Assembly (NCBI GenBank): GCA_963703945.1
Contig: CAVPGM010000007.1
Coordinates: 150,245 to 214,244, forward strand
Origin: JALORV01 sp963703945
GTDB taxonomy: Bacteria > Pseudomonadota > Gammaproteobacteria > Burkholderiales > Burkholderiaceae_F
Length of the DNA stretch: 64,000 bases
Reading direction: 5' to 3'
The position numbers and the translations under genes are program-made. Of the stretch, positions 8,745 to 17,724 are shown piece after piece (within the stretch, counting starts at the first letter, position 1; every line of letters begins with the position of its first letter). Under the pieces are notes generated by a model. The model was given only the letters and a program-made list of their open reading frames with translations, was not told where the DNA came from and made no database searches.

Positions 8745-10544
8745 TCAGGCAAGTGTGACGGGTGGGGCAGCGAGCGGCCGAAACTCGCGCCCCTCGGCAT
8801 GGAAGAAGCGGGTGAAGAATTCGAACAGCACCAGCCGTGTGGTCTGGATCGACACGACCAGCCCCTCGACGACCAGGATCAGTGCGTTGCCGAGGACGAG
8901 CATCAATACGAACGCGAACGGATTTCCGGTGGCATCGGCAAGCGCCACGACAGCAGACGACAGTCCGGCGTGCGCGAGCGCGAATGCGCCGACGCGGGCG
9001 AACGACAGGGTGTTGATCAGCACCTGGATCGTGTGTTCGACCAGTTCGCCGAGCGCGCCGAAGACCGCCTTGACCGTGTGCCGATCGAGTGCCGCCGCGA
9101 CCACTGCCCACGCGGCCCCGACGAGAATCAGCCACCAGCCGGGCGGATACAGGAATCCCGTCAGCGCACCGGCATAGGCGAGCATGACGGGCGCATCGTC
9201 GCGCAGCCAGTGATCGAGGTGGCTGCCCCACCAGGCTTCAACCGCCCCGAGCAGCAGGCCCAGCACGAGCAACGCGGCACCACCGAAGATCGGCACGAGC
9301 AGCACCGGCAGCGGATGCTCGATTGGATGCAGCCACCACGGCTCGATCACGTGTTCCAGCGTGAAGACGGCTCCGAAGGCGAATCCGAACAAGGCCGCGG
9401 CGATTCCGCCCGGCACCAACAGGCGAAGTACGGGCAGGCGTTTGCGCAGCAGCCATCCCACCGCGGCCAGCACGAATCCCTGTCCGACGTCGCCGAACAT
9501 GTAGCCGAAGATCAGCGGCACGGCGAGAGCCAGCAGCACGCTAGGATCGGCCCCGCTTGCGCTCGGCATGCCGACGAGTCGCGTGAACACTTCGAACGGC
9601 TGCGCCCACCAGGGATTGCGCAGCACGAGCGGTGCACGGGCGCCGCGCGGCGGTCGGGGAAACGTAGCGAGGGCGCGCGCGTCGCTTTTCTCGAGCGCTC
9701 GTACGACCTGTTCGTGATCGGCGGTCCAGCCGGTGATGCGTGCGAACACGTCGCCCAGATCGATCGCACCGCCATGCTCGAAGCACCACGTGGCGCGAGC
9801 AATGGCGCCAAGCGCCCGCGCGAGGCCATGCCGGGTCGATAGTTCGTCGACCTCGCCACGGAGCCTGGCGATCATGGCACGGGCTTGCGCGCGACGTTCC
9901 GCCACCATCGACAGATTGGCCTCGGCGCTCGGCTGCAGCCAGTCGGGAAAACGGGCGCGGCGCCCATTGACCTCGGCCACTGCGCGCCCGATGGTTTCGA
10001 TGGCCTCGGGCGGCCCGATCGCGAGCAGCAGACGCTCGCTGGCCAGCGCTGCAAACCGCGTGATGGTGTCGTCCGGCACGTCGACTTCGACGCCGAGCGG
10101 AAGCGCGAAGAGCGCCGCTGTCACGCCGTGGTCGGCGCGTGCGAGAGCAGCAAAGTCGATCCTGCTGTCGGCCATTTCGCGCAATGCGGCAGCAGCCAGT
10201 TCGAGCTCCGCGGCCTCCGACTCGGCCTGCTGCAATCGCACGATCGCGTCGTCTGCCGCGGCAGCCCATGTCTGCAGCGATGCCACGCCGCTGGCCAGTG
10301 CATTGGCCGGTGCGCGACGTTCGGCTTCCAGCGTCGTGGCAGGCGGCGGCCAGTACGGTCGGTATTTGCGCGCCAGCGTGTTGTAGGTTTTCAGCAGGTC
10401 CTGCGGCATTGCCGCTCCGGGCGCCTCGGTCTGGTGCCATTCGACCTCGATGCAACCCGCCGCGGCGAGTGCTTCGAGAGCGATGAACGCATCGTCGCGC
10501 GCGACCATGATTTCGAACCAGGAGCACGGTTGCGGCCGGATCAT
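8745..10544 (-). CDS. ntpI: V/A-type ATPase subunit I (membrane stator, a-subunit homologue)
   Basis: Subunit I anchors the stator and forms the half-channels through which ions reach the ring. The 599-residue product has an N-terminal cytosolic half rich in helices (residues 1-270) and a C-terminal half with seven or eight hydrophobic helices, including LIFGYMFGDVGQGFVLA, a family signature. Later segments carry LINTLSFARVGAFALAHAGL, with the arginine essential for ion passage. The ATG at 10544 overlaps the stop of the C-subunit gene (ATGA), so upstream in-frame codons are not used. Confidence 0.96.
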   Translation of the reverse strand: MIRPQPCSWFEIMVARDDAFIALEALAAAGCIEVEWHQTEAPGAAMPQDLLKTYNTLARKYRPYWPPPATTLEAERRAPANALASGVASLQTWAAAADDAIVRLQQAESEAAELELAAAALREMADSRIDFAALARADHGVTAALFALPLGVEVDVPDDTITRFAALASERLLLAIGPPEAIETIGRAVAEVNGRRARFPDWLQPSAEANLSMVAERRAQARAMIARLRGEVDELSTRHGLARALGAIARATWCFEHGGAIDLGDVFARITGWTADHEQVVRALEKSDARALATFPRPPRGARAPLVLRNPWWAQPFEVFTRLVGMPSASGADPSVLLALAVPLIFGYMFGDVGQGFVLAAVGWLLRKRLPVLRLLVPGGIAAALFGFAFGAVFTLEHVIEPWWLHPIEHPLPVLLVPIFGGAALLVLGLLLGAVEAWWGSHLDHWLRDDAPVMLAYAGALTGFLYPPGWWLILVGAAWAVVAAALDRHTVKAVFGALGELVEHTIQVLINTLSFARVGAFALAHAGLSSAVVALADATGNPFAFVLMLVLGNALILVVEGLVVSIQTTRLVLFEFFTRFFHAEGREFRPLAAPPVTLA

Positions 10545-11371
10545 GCCGGTGCTCCCAACCGCGCCCGAGCGACGAACTCTCCGCGCAGTCGTTCGAGGTC
10601 GAGTGCGAACAACGCGAGATAGGCAAACAGCGCCGCCGGCTGCGAGGAGGCGCGATGCAGCAGCGCGATCAGGCGTCCCGCCAGGTTCTGCCGGGCCGCT
10701 GCGGTGTCTTCGGGATTCAGGGTTCCGAAATGCGGAACGTGCCGCCGCGCTACCCGCACGAGATCCTCGAGCACCGCGCGCTCGTCGTCGGTAGTCCGCG
10801 GCCAGCGCGCGCGCCAGACACTTTCCCACGCCGACAGCGCACGATGAACGACGGGTCCGGAGCGGATCCGGATGAGCGCACGTGCGAGCGGTTCGACGGC
10901 GGTGTGAGCCAGGGGTTCGGCCTGGATCGCCGCGCCAATCGGCGCCAGTGGTCCAGCGAGGATCGCGACGCGGCGGTCGGCGAGGTTGTCCTGCGAGTAG
11001 CGCGCCAATACCGGGTCGTTCGCAATCCAGCGGGGCGGTCGGTCGTCCTGCATTAGGTGCGTGAGCGCCGGCAGGTCGACGAGGTGTCCGGTGTACTGCA
11101 CCGCCGCCTGCCACGACTCGGGTGACCAGGCGGCGACCTCCTCGACGCGCGTGCGAAGCTGCTGCCGGAACGCCAGTTCGATAACCTCGGGGTCGCCAGT
11201 CGGCGGAATTCCCGAGACGCTTGATGCGGCCGGTGAAGTGCGGACCGCCTCCAGCAGCGCGGAGACGGTGCGGGCTGATCGCGTCTGCAGCCAGAGCCGT
11301 TCATCGGGGCGCTGCGCAAGGCGCGCCGCAACGCGTGCGTAGGCATAGTCGAATGTCAGGCCGGCAATCAT
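10541..11371 (-). CDS. ntpC: V/A-type ATPase subunit C (AC39/V0d family)
   Basis: Subunit C sits as a funnel between the central shaft and the proteolipid ring. The 276-residue product starts with the family pattern YAYARVAARL and continues as an all-helical protein with LMQDDRP and WESVWRARWP segments. It is shorter than most homologues (about 320-350 residues), which may reflect loss of peripheral helices. Start and stop overlap the neighbouring G and I genes by four bases each, so the reading frame and operon membership are well supported. Confidence 0.85.
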   Translation of the reverse strand: MIAGLTFDYAYARVAARLAQRPDERLWLQTRSARTVSALLEAVRTSPAASSVSGIPPTGDPEVIELAFRQQLRTRVEEVAAWSPESWQAAVQYTGHLVDLPALTHLMQDDRPPRWIANDPVLARYSQDNLADRRVAILAGPLAPIGAAIQAEPLAHTAVEPLARALIRIRSGPVVHRALSAWESVWRARWPRTTDDERAVLEDLVRVARRHVPHFGTLNPEDTAAARQNLAGRLIALLHRASSQPAALFAYLALFALDLERLRGEFVARARLGAPA

Positions 11372-11715
11372 TCGGTGCCGCCGATGACTTCTGCCGCGAG
11401 CCGATCGAGCGCACGCGCAACCCGGATGGGCTCATCCGGATCAAGCGGAGCGGTGAGCTGCAGTGCGGCCCGCTCCTCATTCAGATGATCGACGCGCGCG
11501 CGGATCGCGGCATCGGTCCAGTGATGTGCGCGGGCGACACGTCCGGCGGCGCGTTCGGCGATGGTGTGCGCACGGGCCCGGGCGCCGGAACGGATGTCTT
11601 CGGCGTCCAGCGCGTACTGCTCGACTGCGGCGCGAGCCGCCTGTTCCGCCTGCAGCACCCGTACGATCGCCTCGTCCACGCGCGCAGCGGTCGTGACATT
11701 CACCTGCGCTGCCAT
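11368..11715 (-). CDS. V/A-type ATPase subunit G/H (peripheral stalk coiled coil)
   Basis: The 115-residue product is almost entirely charged helix, rich in alanine, arginine and glutamate, and would form a coiled coil. That, its position as first gene of the ATPase operon and the four-base overlap with subunit C suggest the G/H stalk subunit that pairs with E. The ATG at 11715 is preceded by AAGGGG at good spacing; an upstream in-frame ATG at 11754 lacks such a site. The family has very little sequence identity, so the name depends mainly on context. Confidence 0.75.
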   Translation of the reverse strand: MAAQVNVTTAARVDEAIVRVLQAEQAARAAVEQYALDAEDIRSGARARAHTIAERAAGRVARAHHWTDAAIRARVDHLNEERAALQLTAPLDPDEPIRVARALDRLAAEVIGGTE

Positions 11716-12044
11716 CGCTTGCCCCTTCTTCACAGAGGCCGTAGGCATAAACATCCCGACCCTTTGCCCTGGCCGTACCTTTTATACGGGGGCGGGCGGG
11801 GACGGCATTGCTTCAGAGCAATCGCGCGGCGATCTGCGCTACGGTCAGAGCAAGGCCATGCAACAGCGCGGCACCGATGGTCAGCGGCGACGCCGGAGCG
11901 AGGTCGCGCGGCGCGTCCGCAGGGGCCAGCAGCAGCCGACCCGCCTCGACTGAGAGTGGACGGCAGCGCCAGCAGCGCGGCCCAGGGCAGCAGTCCCGTC
12001 AGCGCCGGGCTCGGGCGGAACGGTGGGCATGGCGCACCGCCGGC
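11716..12044. other. Gap between hypX and the ATPase operon, with hydrophobic coding remnant
   Basis: This 329-bp region should contain the ATPase promoter unless transcription continues from hypX. On the minus strand, parts of two frames look protein-like: a hydrophobic run (LTGLLPWAALLALPS) followed, one frame over, by LTIGAALLHGLALTVAQIAARLL and a stop at about 11815. They could be one small membrane protein split by an indel. The family was not recognised and no clear start codon was found, so no gene is called. Confidence 0.35.
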
Positions 12045-13775
12045 TTAGGGGGTGATGTGGAGCGACTGAGTCGCCTCCGGCGCGCGGCCGTTGGTCCGGT
12101 GACGCGCCAGATACAGCGGCGTCCTCGCCTTGGGAATCTTGCGCACGAAGTTGTGGCGCGCCACGTGATAACTTGCGTCGAAGCCGTAGAAGTTCAGTCG
12201 CATGCGCGCCAGTTCCTCGGCCCGGTACGCGGCCAAAGGCTTGCACGCTTCGTCGGCGTCGCGCCTTGTCAGCTTGTCGTGCAGTCGGGATGCGAAGCCA
12301 TCCTCGGCCAGGCGTTGCGCCTCGGCGACGGCCTGCGCCAGGAAGTCGGCGGGAGCGGCGCCGTAGTGTGCGTCGATGAGTCCGATGTCGAGCGCGTCGC
12401 GCGATCCCAGCGGCAGGCGGCCTTCGGTGATGGCTCGTGCGCCCACTGCACCGACACGGCGAGGCAGCAGGTAGGTCCAGTATTCGGATCCGTGCAGATT
12501 GCCCATGCCCTTGTAGTGCGGGTTCAGCACGATGCCGCGCCGTGCAACGACGCGGTCGGCAGCGAGCGCGAGAAAGACGCCCCCGGCGCCCGCGTTGCCC
12601 TGCAGTGCCGCGATCGTCAGGTGCGTCCGGGTGGTCAGGATCGCCTTTGCGAGGTCGTCGATCGCGTTGATGTTGCGCCAGGACTCGTCAGCCGGGTGCT
12701 CGGATGCCTCGATCACGTTCAGGTGGATGCCGTTGCTCAAGAAGTCGTGGCCGCCGGCCAGCACGATCACGCGCGTCGGTCGACGGCACGCGGCTTCGTA
12801 CGCTGCCGTTAGCCGCTCACACTGGCGCGTCGACATCGCGCCGTTGTAGAACGCGAAGTGCAACACGCCGACATCGCGGAATTCTTCGTACCAGATGTCG
12901 CGCCAGGTGCACGATGGCGACGCACCGAAGTCGACAGATACCTCGGGGATGCCGACCAGCCGCTCTCCGAGCACCATCGACGCCGGCAGCTTGAATGGCC
13001 GTGCCTCGTCGAGCGAAGCCTTCAGGTGCGTGATCCACACCGCGCCGTCGTGCGTGGCGCGGCAGATGGCGCCTTCGCGCTGGGCGATCACGCGGCCCGG
13101 CGTACCGCGCAGCACATCTTCGCGATGCGCGTCGTAGCAATGGACCTTGAGCCCGAGAATGTCGTCGGCGATGCCGGGTACGCCGTCGGCAGCCCACAGC
13201 TTGCGCAACACCCGCTCGGTGGACTCGCTCGACCAGTCGATTGCGCGATCGGCTTGCCGCAGCAGCGGTCGTGCGTGTCCGAGCGCATCGCTGCAATCCG
13301 CCAGCGGCCGCGGCGCGTCACCCCGCAGGATTGCCTCGAGCGCGAGGTTGAGCGCCGTGACGGCGGCCTCGGTGACTTCGTTCCGATAGAGCGAACCCTT
13401 GCTGGCAGGGCGCATCGCAAACTCGACGCTCGCCCAGACATCGCCGGCGTCCATTTGGCCGTTGGCCTGCAGTACGGTCACGCCCCAGCGGCGCTCTCCG
13501 TCCTGCACTGCCCGGTCGAGCGCCGACGGCCCGCGGTCGCCGATCACGCCCGGATGGACGATGAGGCAGCGCACACGGCTCCACACGGCCTCCGGGATCG
13601 CCCGCTTCAGAAACGGTGCAATGACGAGGTCCGGCGCATGGCGCCGCACCGCGTCGATGGTGACCGCATCGTTGACATCGAACTCGAGCGAGACCTGATG
13701 GCCGCGATCCGCCAGTTCCACCCACAGCCGCTGCGTCAGGCTGTTGAACGAGTGCGCAAGGAGAAGGATGCGCAT
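12045..13775 (-). CDS. hypX: Hydrogenase maturation protein HypX (CO-ligand synthesis)
   Basis: HypX makes the CO ligand of the NiFe(CN)2CO centre from formyl-tetrahydrofolate via formyl-CoA, and is needed when cells grow in air. The 576-residue length is right. Residues 1-260 are a formyltransferase-like domain with LIVHPGVIGDRGPSALDRA and the substrate-site run GVTVLQANGQMDAGDVWAS. The C-terminal half is enoyl-CoA-hydratase-like, with LAGGHDFLSNGIHLNVIE and QGNAGAGGVFLALAADRVV. It is 13 bases downstream of hypE and ends the hydrogenase operon, exactly as in the R. eutropha hox cluster. Its presence indicates aerobic hydrogenase assembly. Confidence 0.95.
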   Translation of the reverse strand: MRILLLAHSFNSLTQRLWVELADRGHQVSLEFDVNDAVTIDAVRRHAPDLVIAPFLKRAIPEAVWSRVRCLIVHPGVIGDRGPSALDRAVQDGERRWGVTVLQANGQMDAGDVWASVEFAMRPASKGSLYRNEVTEAAVTALNLALEAILRGDAPRPLADCSDALGHARPLLRQADRAIDWSSESTERVLRKLWAADGVPGIADDILGLKVHCYDAHREDVLRGTPGRVIAQREGAICRATHDGAVWITHLKASLDEARPFKLPASMVLGERLVGIPEVSVDFGASPSCTWRDIWYEEFRDVGVLHFAFYNGAMSTRQCERLTAAYEAACRRPTRVIVLAGGHDFLSNGIHLNVIEASEHPADESWRNINAIDDLAKAILTTRTHLTIAALQGNAGAGGVFLALAADRVVARRGIVLNPHYKGMGNLHGSEYWTYLLPRRVGAVGARAITEGRLPLGSRDALDIGLIDAHYGAAPADFLAQAVAEAQRLAEDGFASRLHDKLTRRDADEACKPLAAYRAEELARMRLNFYGFDASYHVARHNFVRKIPKARTPLYLARHRTNGRAPEATQSLHITP

Positions 13776-13788
13776 CGGCTCGTTCTCG

Positions 13789-14839
13789 TCAGCAGATGCG
13801 CGGCAGCTGCTCGCCGGTCAGCCAGTCGACGACGCGGCGGCCGCCGAAGTTGGTGTCCATCTGGACGAAGCAGTGCGGATCGGCCACCACTTCGCCGATG
13901 ATCGCGGCGGCCGCGCCCAGCGGATGCGCGCGCATCGCCGCCAGCAGGCGGCTGGCATCGGTCGGATCGCAGATCGCGACGAGCTTGCCTTCGTTGGCGA
14001 CGTAGAGCGGATCGAGTCCGAGAAACTCGCAGGCCGCGTTGACCTGCGGATTGACCGGAATCCTTGCCTCGTTGATCAGCATGCCGACGCCCGACTGGCG
14101 AGCGAACTCGTTCAGGGTGGTTCCGAGCCCGCCTCGCGTCGGATCGCGCAGGCAGCGGATCGCCGGAACGGCGTCGATCATCGCGCCGACCAGCCCGTGC
14201 AGCGCGGCTGTGTCCGAGCGGATGGTTGTGTCGAACGTCAGGTTCTCGCGCAGCGACATGATCGCGACGCCGTGATCGCCGATCGTGCCGGAAACCAGGA
14301 TGACATCACCGGGGCGCGCGCGGTCGCCGGAGACGTCGACCCCTTCGGGGACGACGCCGACGCCGGTGGTCGTGATGAACACGCCGTCGCCCTTGCCCTT
14401 TTCGACCACCTTGGTGTCGCCGGTGACGATCGGCACGCATGGCCTCCCGCGAGGCCGCGGCCATCGACTCGACGATGCGCCTGAGTGTGGCGAGCGGGAA
14501 TCCCTCCTCGAGGATGAAGCCGGCGGCCAGGTACAGCGGCCGAGCCCCTGCCATCGCGACGTCGTTGATGGTTCCGTGCACCGACAGGCAGCCGATGTCG
14601 CCACCCGGAAACTCGAGCGGCGACACCACGTGGCTGTCGGTCGCCATCACCAGCCGGCCCGCGGGCACCGTGAAGCGCGCGTTGTCGTTACCCTGCGCCA
14701 GCCATTCGTTGGCGAACGCGCGCGCGAATAGTTCCTCGATCAGCTGCGCCATCGCGCGACCGCCGCCCCCGTGCGTCATGTCGACCCGTCCGTGCTTGAA
14801 GTCGACGGGGCGGATGTAGTCGCTGCGCACCTTGGTCAT
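13789..14839 (-). CDS. hypE: Hydrogenase maturation protein HypE, frame interrupted by one indel
   Basis: HypE dehydrates the carbamoyl group on its C-terminal cysteine to thiocyanate, the cyanide donor for the active-site iron. The N-terminal part, from the ATG at 14839, reads through VDMTHGGGGRAMAQLI and LRRIVESMAAASREA. From there the conserved VPIVTGDTKVVEKGKGDGVF continues in the next frame, to the conserved end PRIC. Comparing the junction (about 14436-14443) with the expected sequence shows one extra nucleotide. Nothing else is damaged, so consensus error is as likely as a real lesion. It starts 8 bases after hypD. Confidence 0.9.
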
Positions 14840-14846
14840 CTGTCTC

Positions 14847-15986
14847 TCACGCTGCGCGGACGAGAGTGTCCTTGAAGCGGCCGTAGCTGTAGTGCGCCGC
14901 GCATGCACCCTCGGAGCTGACCATGCACGAACCCATCGGGTTCTCGGGCGTGCAAACCGTGCCGAACAGCTTGCAGTCCGCCGGTTTCTTGACGCCGCGC
15001 AGGATCGCCCCGCACTCGCACGCCTTGTTGTCGGGTACCGAGCGGTAGGTAATGCCGAAGCGTCGCTCCGCATCGAAGTCCGCATACTCCGGCTTGATCC
15101 GCAGCGCGGAGTAGGGCACCTCGCCGAGTCCGCGCCACTCGAATGACGGACGCAGCTCGAACACGTCCGCCACCAGTGCCTTCGCCCTTTCGTTGCCCTC
15201 GCGCGTGACCGCCCGAGTGAATTCGTTCTCGACTTCCGCGCGGCCCTCGTTGAGCTGCCTCACCAGCATCAGGATCGCCTGCATCACGTCCAGCGGTTCG
15301 AATCCCGCGATCACCACCGGCCGCTGGTATTCCTCGGCGAAGTACTCGTAGGGCTGGCTGCCGATCACCGTGCTGACGTGCGCAGGACCGATGAATCCGT
15401 CGAGCGGAACGATGCCGAGGTCGCGCACCTCGGGCGACTCGAGAATGTGCGTGATCGCCGAGGGCGTCAGCACGTGGTTGCAGAACACGGTGAAGTTGCC
15501 AAGCTGCTGCGCCTGCGCCTGGCGGATCGCGATCGCCGTCGGCGGCGTGGTGGTCTCGAAACCGATCGCGAAGAACACGACCTGGCGCTCCGGATGCTCG
15601 CCGGCGATGCGCAATGCGTCGGCTGCGCTGTAAATCATCCGGATGTCGGCGCCGCGCGCCTTGGCCTTCAGCATCGACAGCCCGCCCGAGGCCGGCACGC
15701 GCATCGTGTCGGCATAGGTGCAGACGATCGCGTTGTGCTTTGTCGCCAGTTCGATCGCGTTGTCGATGCGGCCGATGGGTAATACGCACACCGGACATCC
15801 CGGCCCGTGCACCATATTGATGTTCTCTGGAAGCAGGTCCTTGAGGCCGTAGCGCGAAATGGCATGCGTGTGTCCGCCGCAGAACTCCATCAGGTTGTAG
15901 CTGCGACCGGCCTGCGCCTCGTCACGGATACGCGCGGCGATCCCGCGCGCCAGTTCGCCGTCGCGGAACTCGTCGATGTACTTCAT
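14847..15986 (-). CDS. hypD: Hydrogenase maturation protein HypD
   Basis: HypD is the iron-sulfur scaffold that, with HypC, holds Fe while HypE donates cyanide. The 379-residue product has all key blocks: FCGGHTHAISRYG near residue 36, GPGCPVCVLP near residue 62, GFETTTPPTA near residue 145, and the C-terminal cysteine-rich part binding a 4Fe-4S cluster (KACECGAIL, CKLFGTVCTPENPMGSCMVS). The ATG follows an AGGTAGG ribosome site. Upstream, where hypC should abut, an IS110-family element has been inserted, so this gene may depend on read-through or an IS-borne promoter. Confidence 0.97.
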   Translation of the reverse strand: MKYIDEFRDGELARGIAARIRDEAQAGRSYNLMEFCGGHTHAISRYGLKDLLPENINMVHGPGCPVCVLPIGRIDNAIELATKHNAIVCTYADTMRVPASGGLSMLKAKARGADIRMIYSAADALRIAGEHPERQVVFFAIGFETTTPPTAIAIRQAQAQQLGNFTVFCNHVLTPSAITHILESPEVRDLGIVPLDGFIGPAHVSTVIGSQPYEYFAEEYQRPVVIAGFEPLDVMQAILMLVRQLNEGRAEVENEFTRAVTREGNERAKALVADVFELRPSFEWRGLGEVPYSALRIKPEYADFDAERRFGITYRSVPDNKACECGAILRGVKKPADCKLFGTVCTPENPMGSCMVSSEGACAAHYSYGRFKDTLVRAA

Positions 15987-16020
15987 GCGGCCCTACCTTT
16001 CTCGTTGCCGAGTGATCGGT

Positions 16021-16053
16021 GCCTGGAGTGGCATGCCAAGATGGACTCCAGGC
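16021..16053. repeat. Nested stem-loop in the left end of the IS110 element
   Basis: The arms GCCTGGAGT (16021-16029) and ACTCCAGGC (16045-16053) pair perfectly. The 15-base loop includes most of the 10-bp palindrome TGGCATGCCA (16029-16038). It lies about 170 bases upstream of the transposase start. In IS110-group elements the long left non-coding end encodes the bridge RNA, so this could be one of its hairpins, but it is also close enough to hypD to belong to the flank. Confidence 0.5.
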
Positions 16054-16219
16054 GGCGGGAGGGGATGGCTTTCATGCTGGCTGCCTGCGATGGCTCAGGA
16101 GGCATCTCCCCCCTCTCCGCCTTCCCTTCTCGACCGCTGATTAGGCTTTGCGAGTCATCGCTGTGTAGGGCGAAGTTGGCGAGGAAGGGTTGCCTGATCG
16201 ATCGCGAAGGAGAGTGCCA

Positions 16220-17399
16220 ATGACCACGTCTGTCGGCATCGATGTCGCCAAGGAAGTGCACTGGGTCTGTGCTATCGACTCTGGCGGCAAGGTCGTCCTC
16301 AACCGCAAGCTTCTCAACACCCCAGAAGACCTGCAGCAACTCGTCGTCGAGTTGCTGGCGTTGCCTGCGCCACAGCGCGTGGGCATTGATGTGTTGGGAG
16401 GCATCGCTTCGCTGGCGCAAGCCGTGCTGCTGCAAGCCGGCCTGGCGCTGGTGCACGTGCCAGGGCTGGCCGTCAATCGCGCCCGCCAAGGCACGGTCGG
16501 CGGGGAGTCCAAGAGCGATCCGCGCGATGCCAGAGTCATTGCCGAGCAGGTGCGCACCCGCACGGACCTGCGCGCCGTCACCGCTCAGACCGAACTGGAC
16601 ATCGAACTGCGGCTGCTGGTGTCGCGCCGAGGCGACCTGAGCACCGAGCAGACGCGTCGCCTGGCGCGCATGCACGACCTCCTGGTTGGCATCTTCCCCG
16701 AGCTGGAGCATGCGCTTGGATCTGACCAGCAAGACTGCTCTGACGTTGCTCAGCCGCTTCGTCACCCCGTTGGAGCTGCGTCAGGCCAGCGACGATCAGT
16801 TGCGCGCAGCGCTCGGCGCGCTCGCCAACCGCAGCTTCGCTCGCAAGCTCATCACCACCGCACGCGCTGTGGCCGCGCGTCAAACCATCGCCGTGCCCGG
16901 CGAGGCGCTCACGGCGCGCCTGATCAAGGAGCTCGCCGCCGAAGCGCTGCGCACCATCGAGCAGCTGGCCGCGCTCGATCGCGAACTCGAGCAACGCCTT
17001 GCATTGCACCCTGATGCGGCCCTCATCCGTAGCCTGCCCGGCATGGGGGCCTTGATGACCGCCGAGTTCATCGCCGAGGCAGGCACCATCGAACGCTTCA
17101 GGTCCCCCGACGCCCTGGCCGCCGCCGCCGGACTCGCGCCCGTGCTGAAGCAGTCGGGCAAGTCGCGCCGACTGCAACGACCCCACGGCGGCAACAAGGG
17201 CCTCAAGCGCGTCTTCTACCAGTCCGCCTTCGCCTCGCTGCACAGCCCAGACAGCCGCGCCTTCTACACCCGCAAGCGCCAAGAGGGAAAACGGCATCAC
17301 CAGGCCGTCATCGCACTCGCTCGCCGTCGCGTCAACGTCCTGTGGGCCGTGCTGCGCGATCGCCAGCCCTTCCACCTCAACGTCACCGCGAACGCTTGA
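16220..17399 (+). pseudogene. IS110-family DEDD transposase, frame interrupted by one indel
   Basis: The transposase starts with the family signature SVGIDVAKEVHWVCAID, containing the first catalytic aspartate, and continues to SKSDPRDARVIAEQV and a long helical linker. At about 16718 one extra G shifts the frame; the sequence then resumes as LDLTSKTALTLLSRFVTP and ends with the C-terminal domain IRSLPGMGALMTAEFIAEAG and AAAAGLAPVLKQSGKS, including the catalytic serine region. Together the parts give about 390 residues, the normal length. The ATG follows AGGAG at good distance. The element is inactive if the indel is real. Confidence 0.88.
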
Positions 17400-17415
17400 C
17401 AAAAACATTAGGCTG

Positions 17416-17450
17416 CCCCCTCGCCCTTCGGGCGGTCCCCCCAAGGGGGA
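17416..17450. repeat. GC-rich double hairpin downstream of the transposase
   Basis: Two small hairpins lie side by side: CGCCC-TTC-GGGCG (17422-17434) and a run of C then AA then a run of G (17436-17450). Such paired GC hairpins are common between genes in betaproteobacterial genomes and often act as transcription stops or repeat elements. Here it sits between the IS and the end of hypC. It may be host sequence marking the right edge of the insertion, or part of the IS end. Confidence 0.45.
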
Positions 17451-17481
17451 CGCGAGCGCCTTCGGAGTGGTCGGGCGGCGC

Positions 17482-17715
17482 TCATGCGGACTCCGCATTC
17501 GTGAGGCCGGACTCCGCGAACAGCGCGAGCGTGCGCTCGGCCTCTTCCGTGTCGAGTTTCTGCAACGCGTAGCCGACGTGGACGATGACGTAGTCACCCG
17601 GCTGCACGTCGGCCACCAACTCGAGCGAGATGCGCTTGCGCACACCGCCCAGGTCGATCACGCCCTCCGACGCGGGAAGCAGTTCGACGATACGGGCGGG
17701 CAGGGCGAGGCACAT
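17482..17715 (-). CDS. hypC: Hydrogenase maturation chaperone HypC
   Basis: HypC is the small chaperone that shuttles the Fe(CN)2CO unit between HypD and the hydrogenase large subunit. The 77-residue protein starts with MCLALPARI, whose cysteine (residue 2) is the essential ligand, and contains GDYVIVHVGYALQKLD, the family core. A paralogue, HupF, is encoded at 24649-24966. It is 9 bases downstream of hypF. The IS110 element begins right after its stop codon. Confidence 0.95.
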   Translation of the reverse strand: MCLALPARIVELLPASEGVIDLGGVRKRISLELVADVQPGDYVIVHVGYALQKLDTEEAERTLALFAESGLTNAESA

Positions 17716-17724
17716 GGCAGTCCT

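Larger units (their letters stand above)
15987..17481 (+). mobile_element. IS110-family insertion sequence between hypC and hypD
   Basis: About 1.5 kb separate hypC and hypD, which normally touch or overlap. The segment holds a plus-strand IS110-family transposase gene (16220-17399) with a 233-bp non-coding left end and a short right end. Exact termini could not be set because this family usually has no terminal inverted repeats and often no target duplication. It is inserted in antisense orientation to the hyp operon. The left end contains a nested stem-loop at 16021-16053. Confidence 0.85.
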
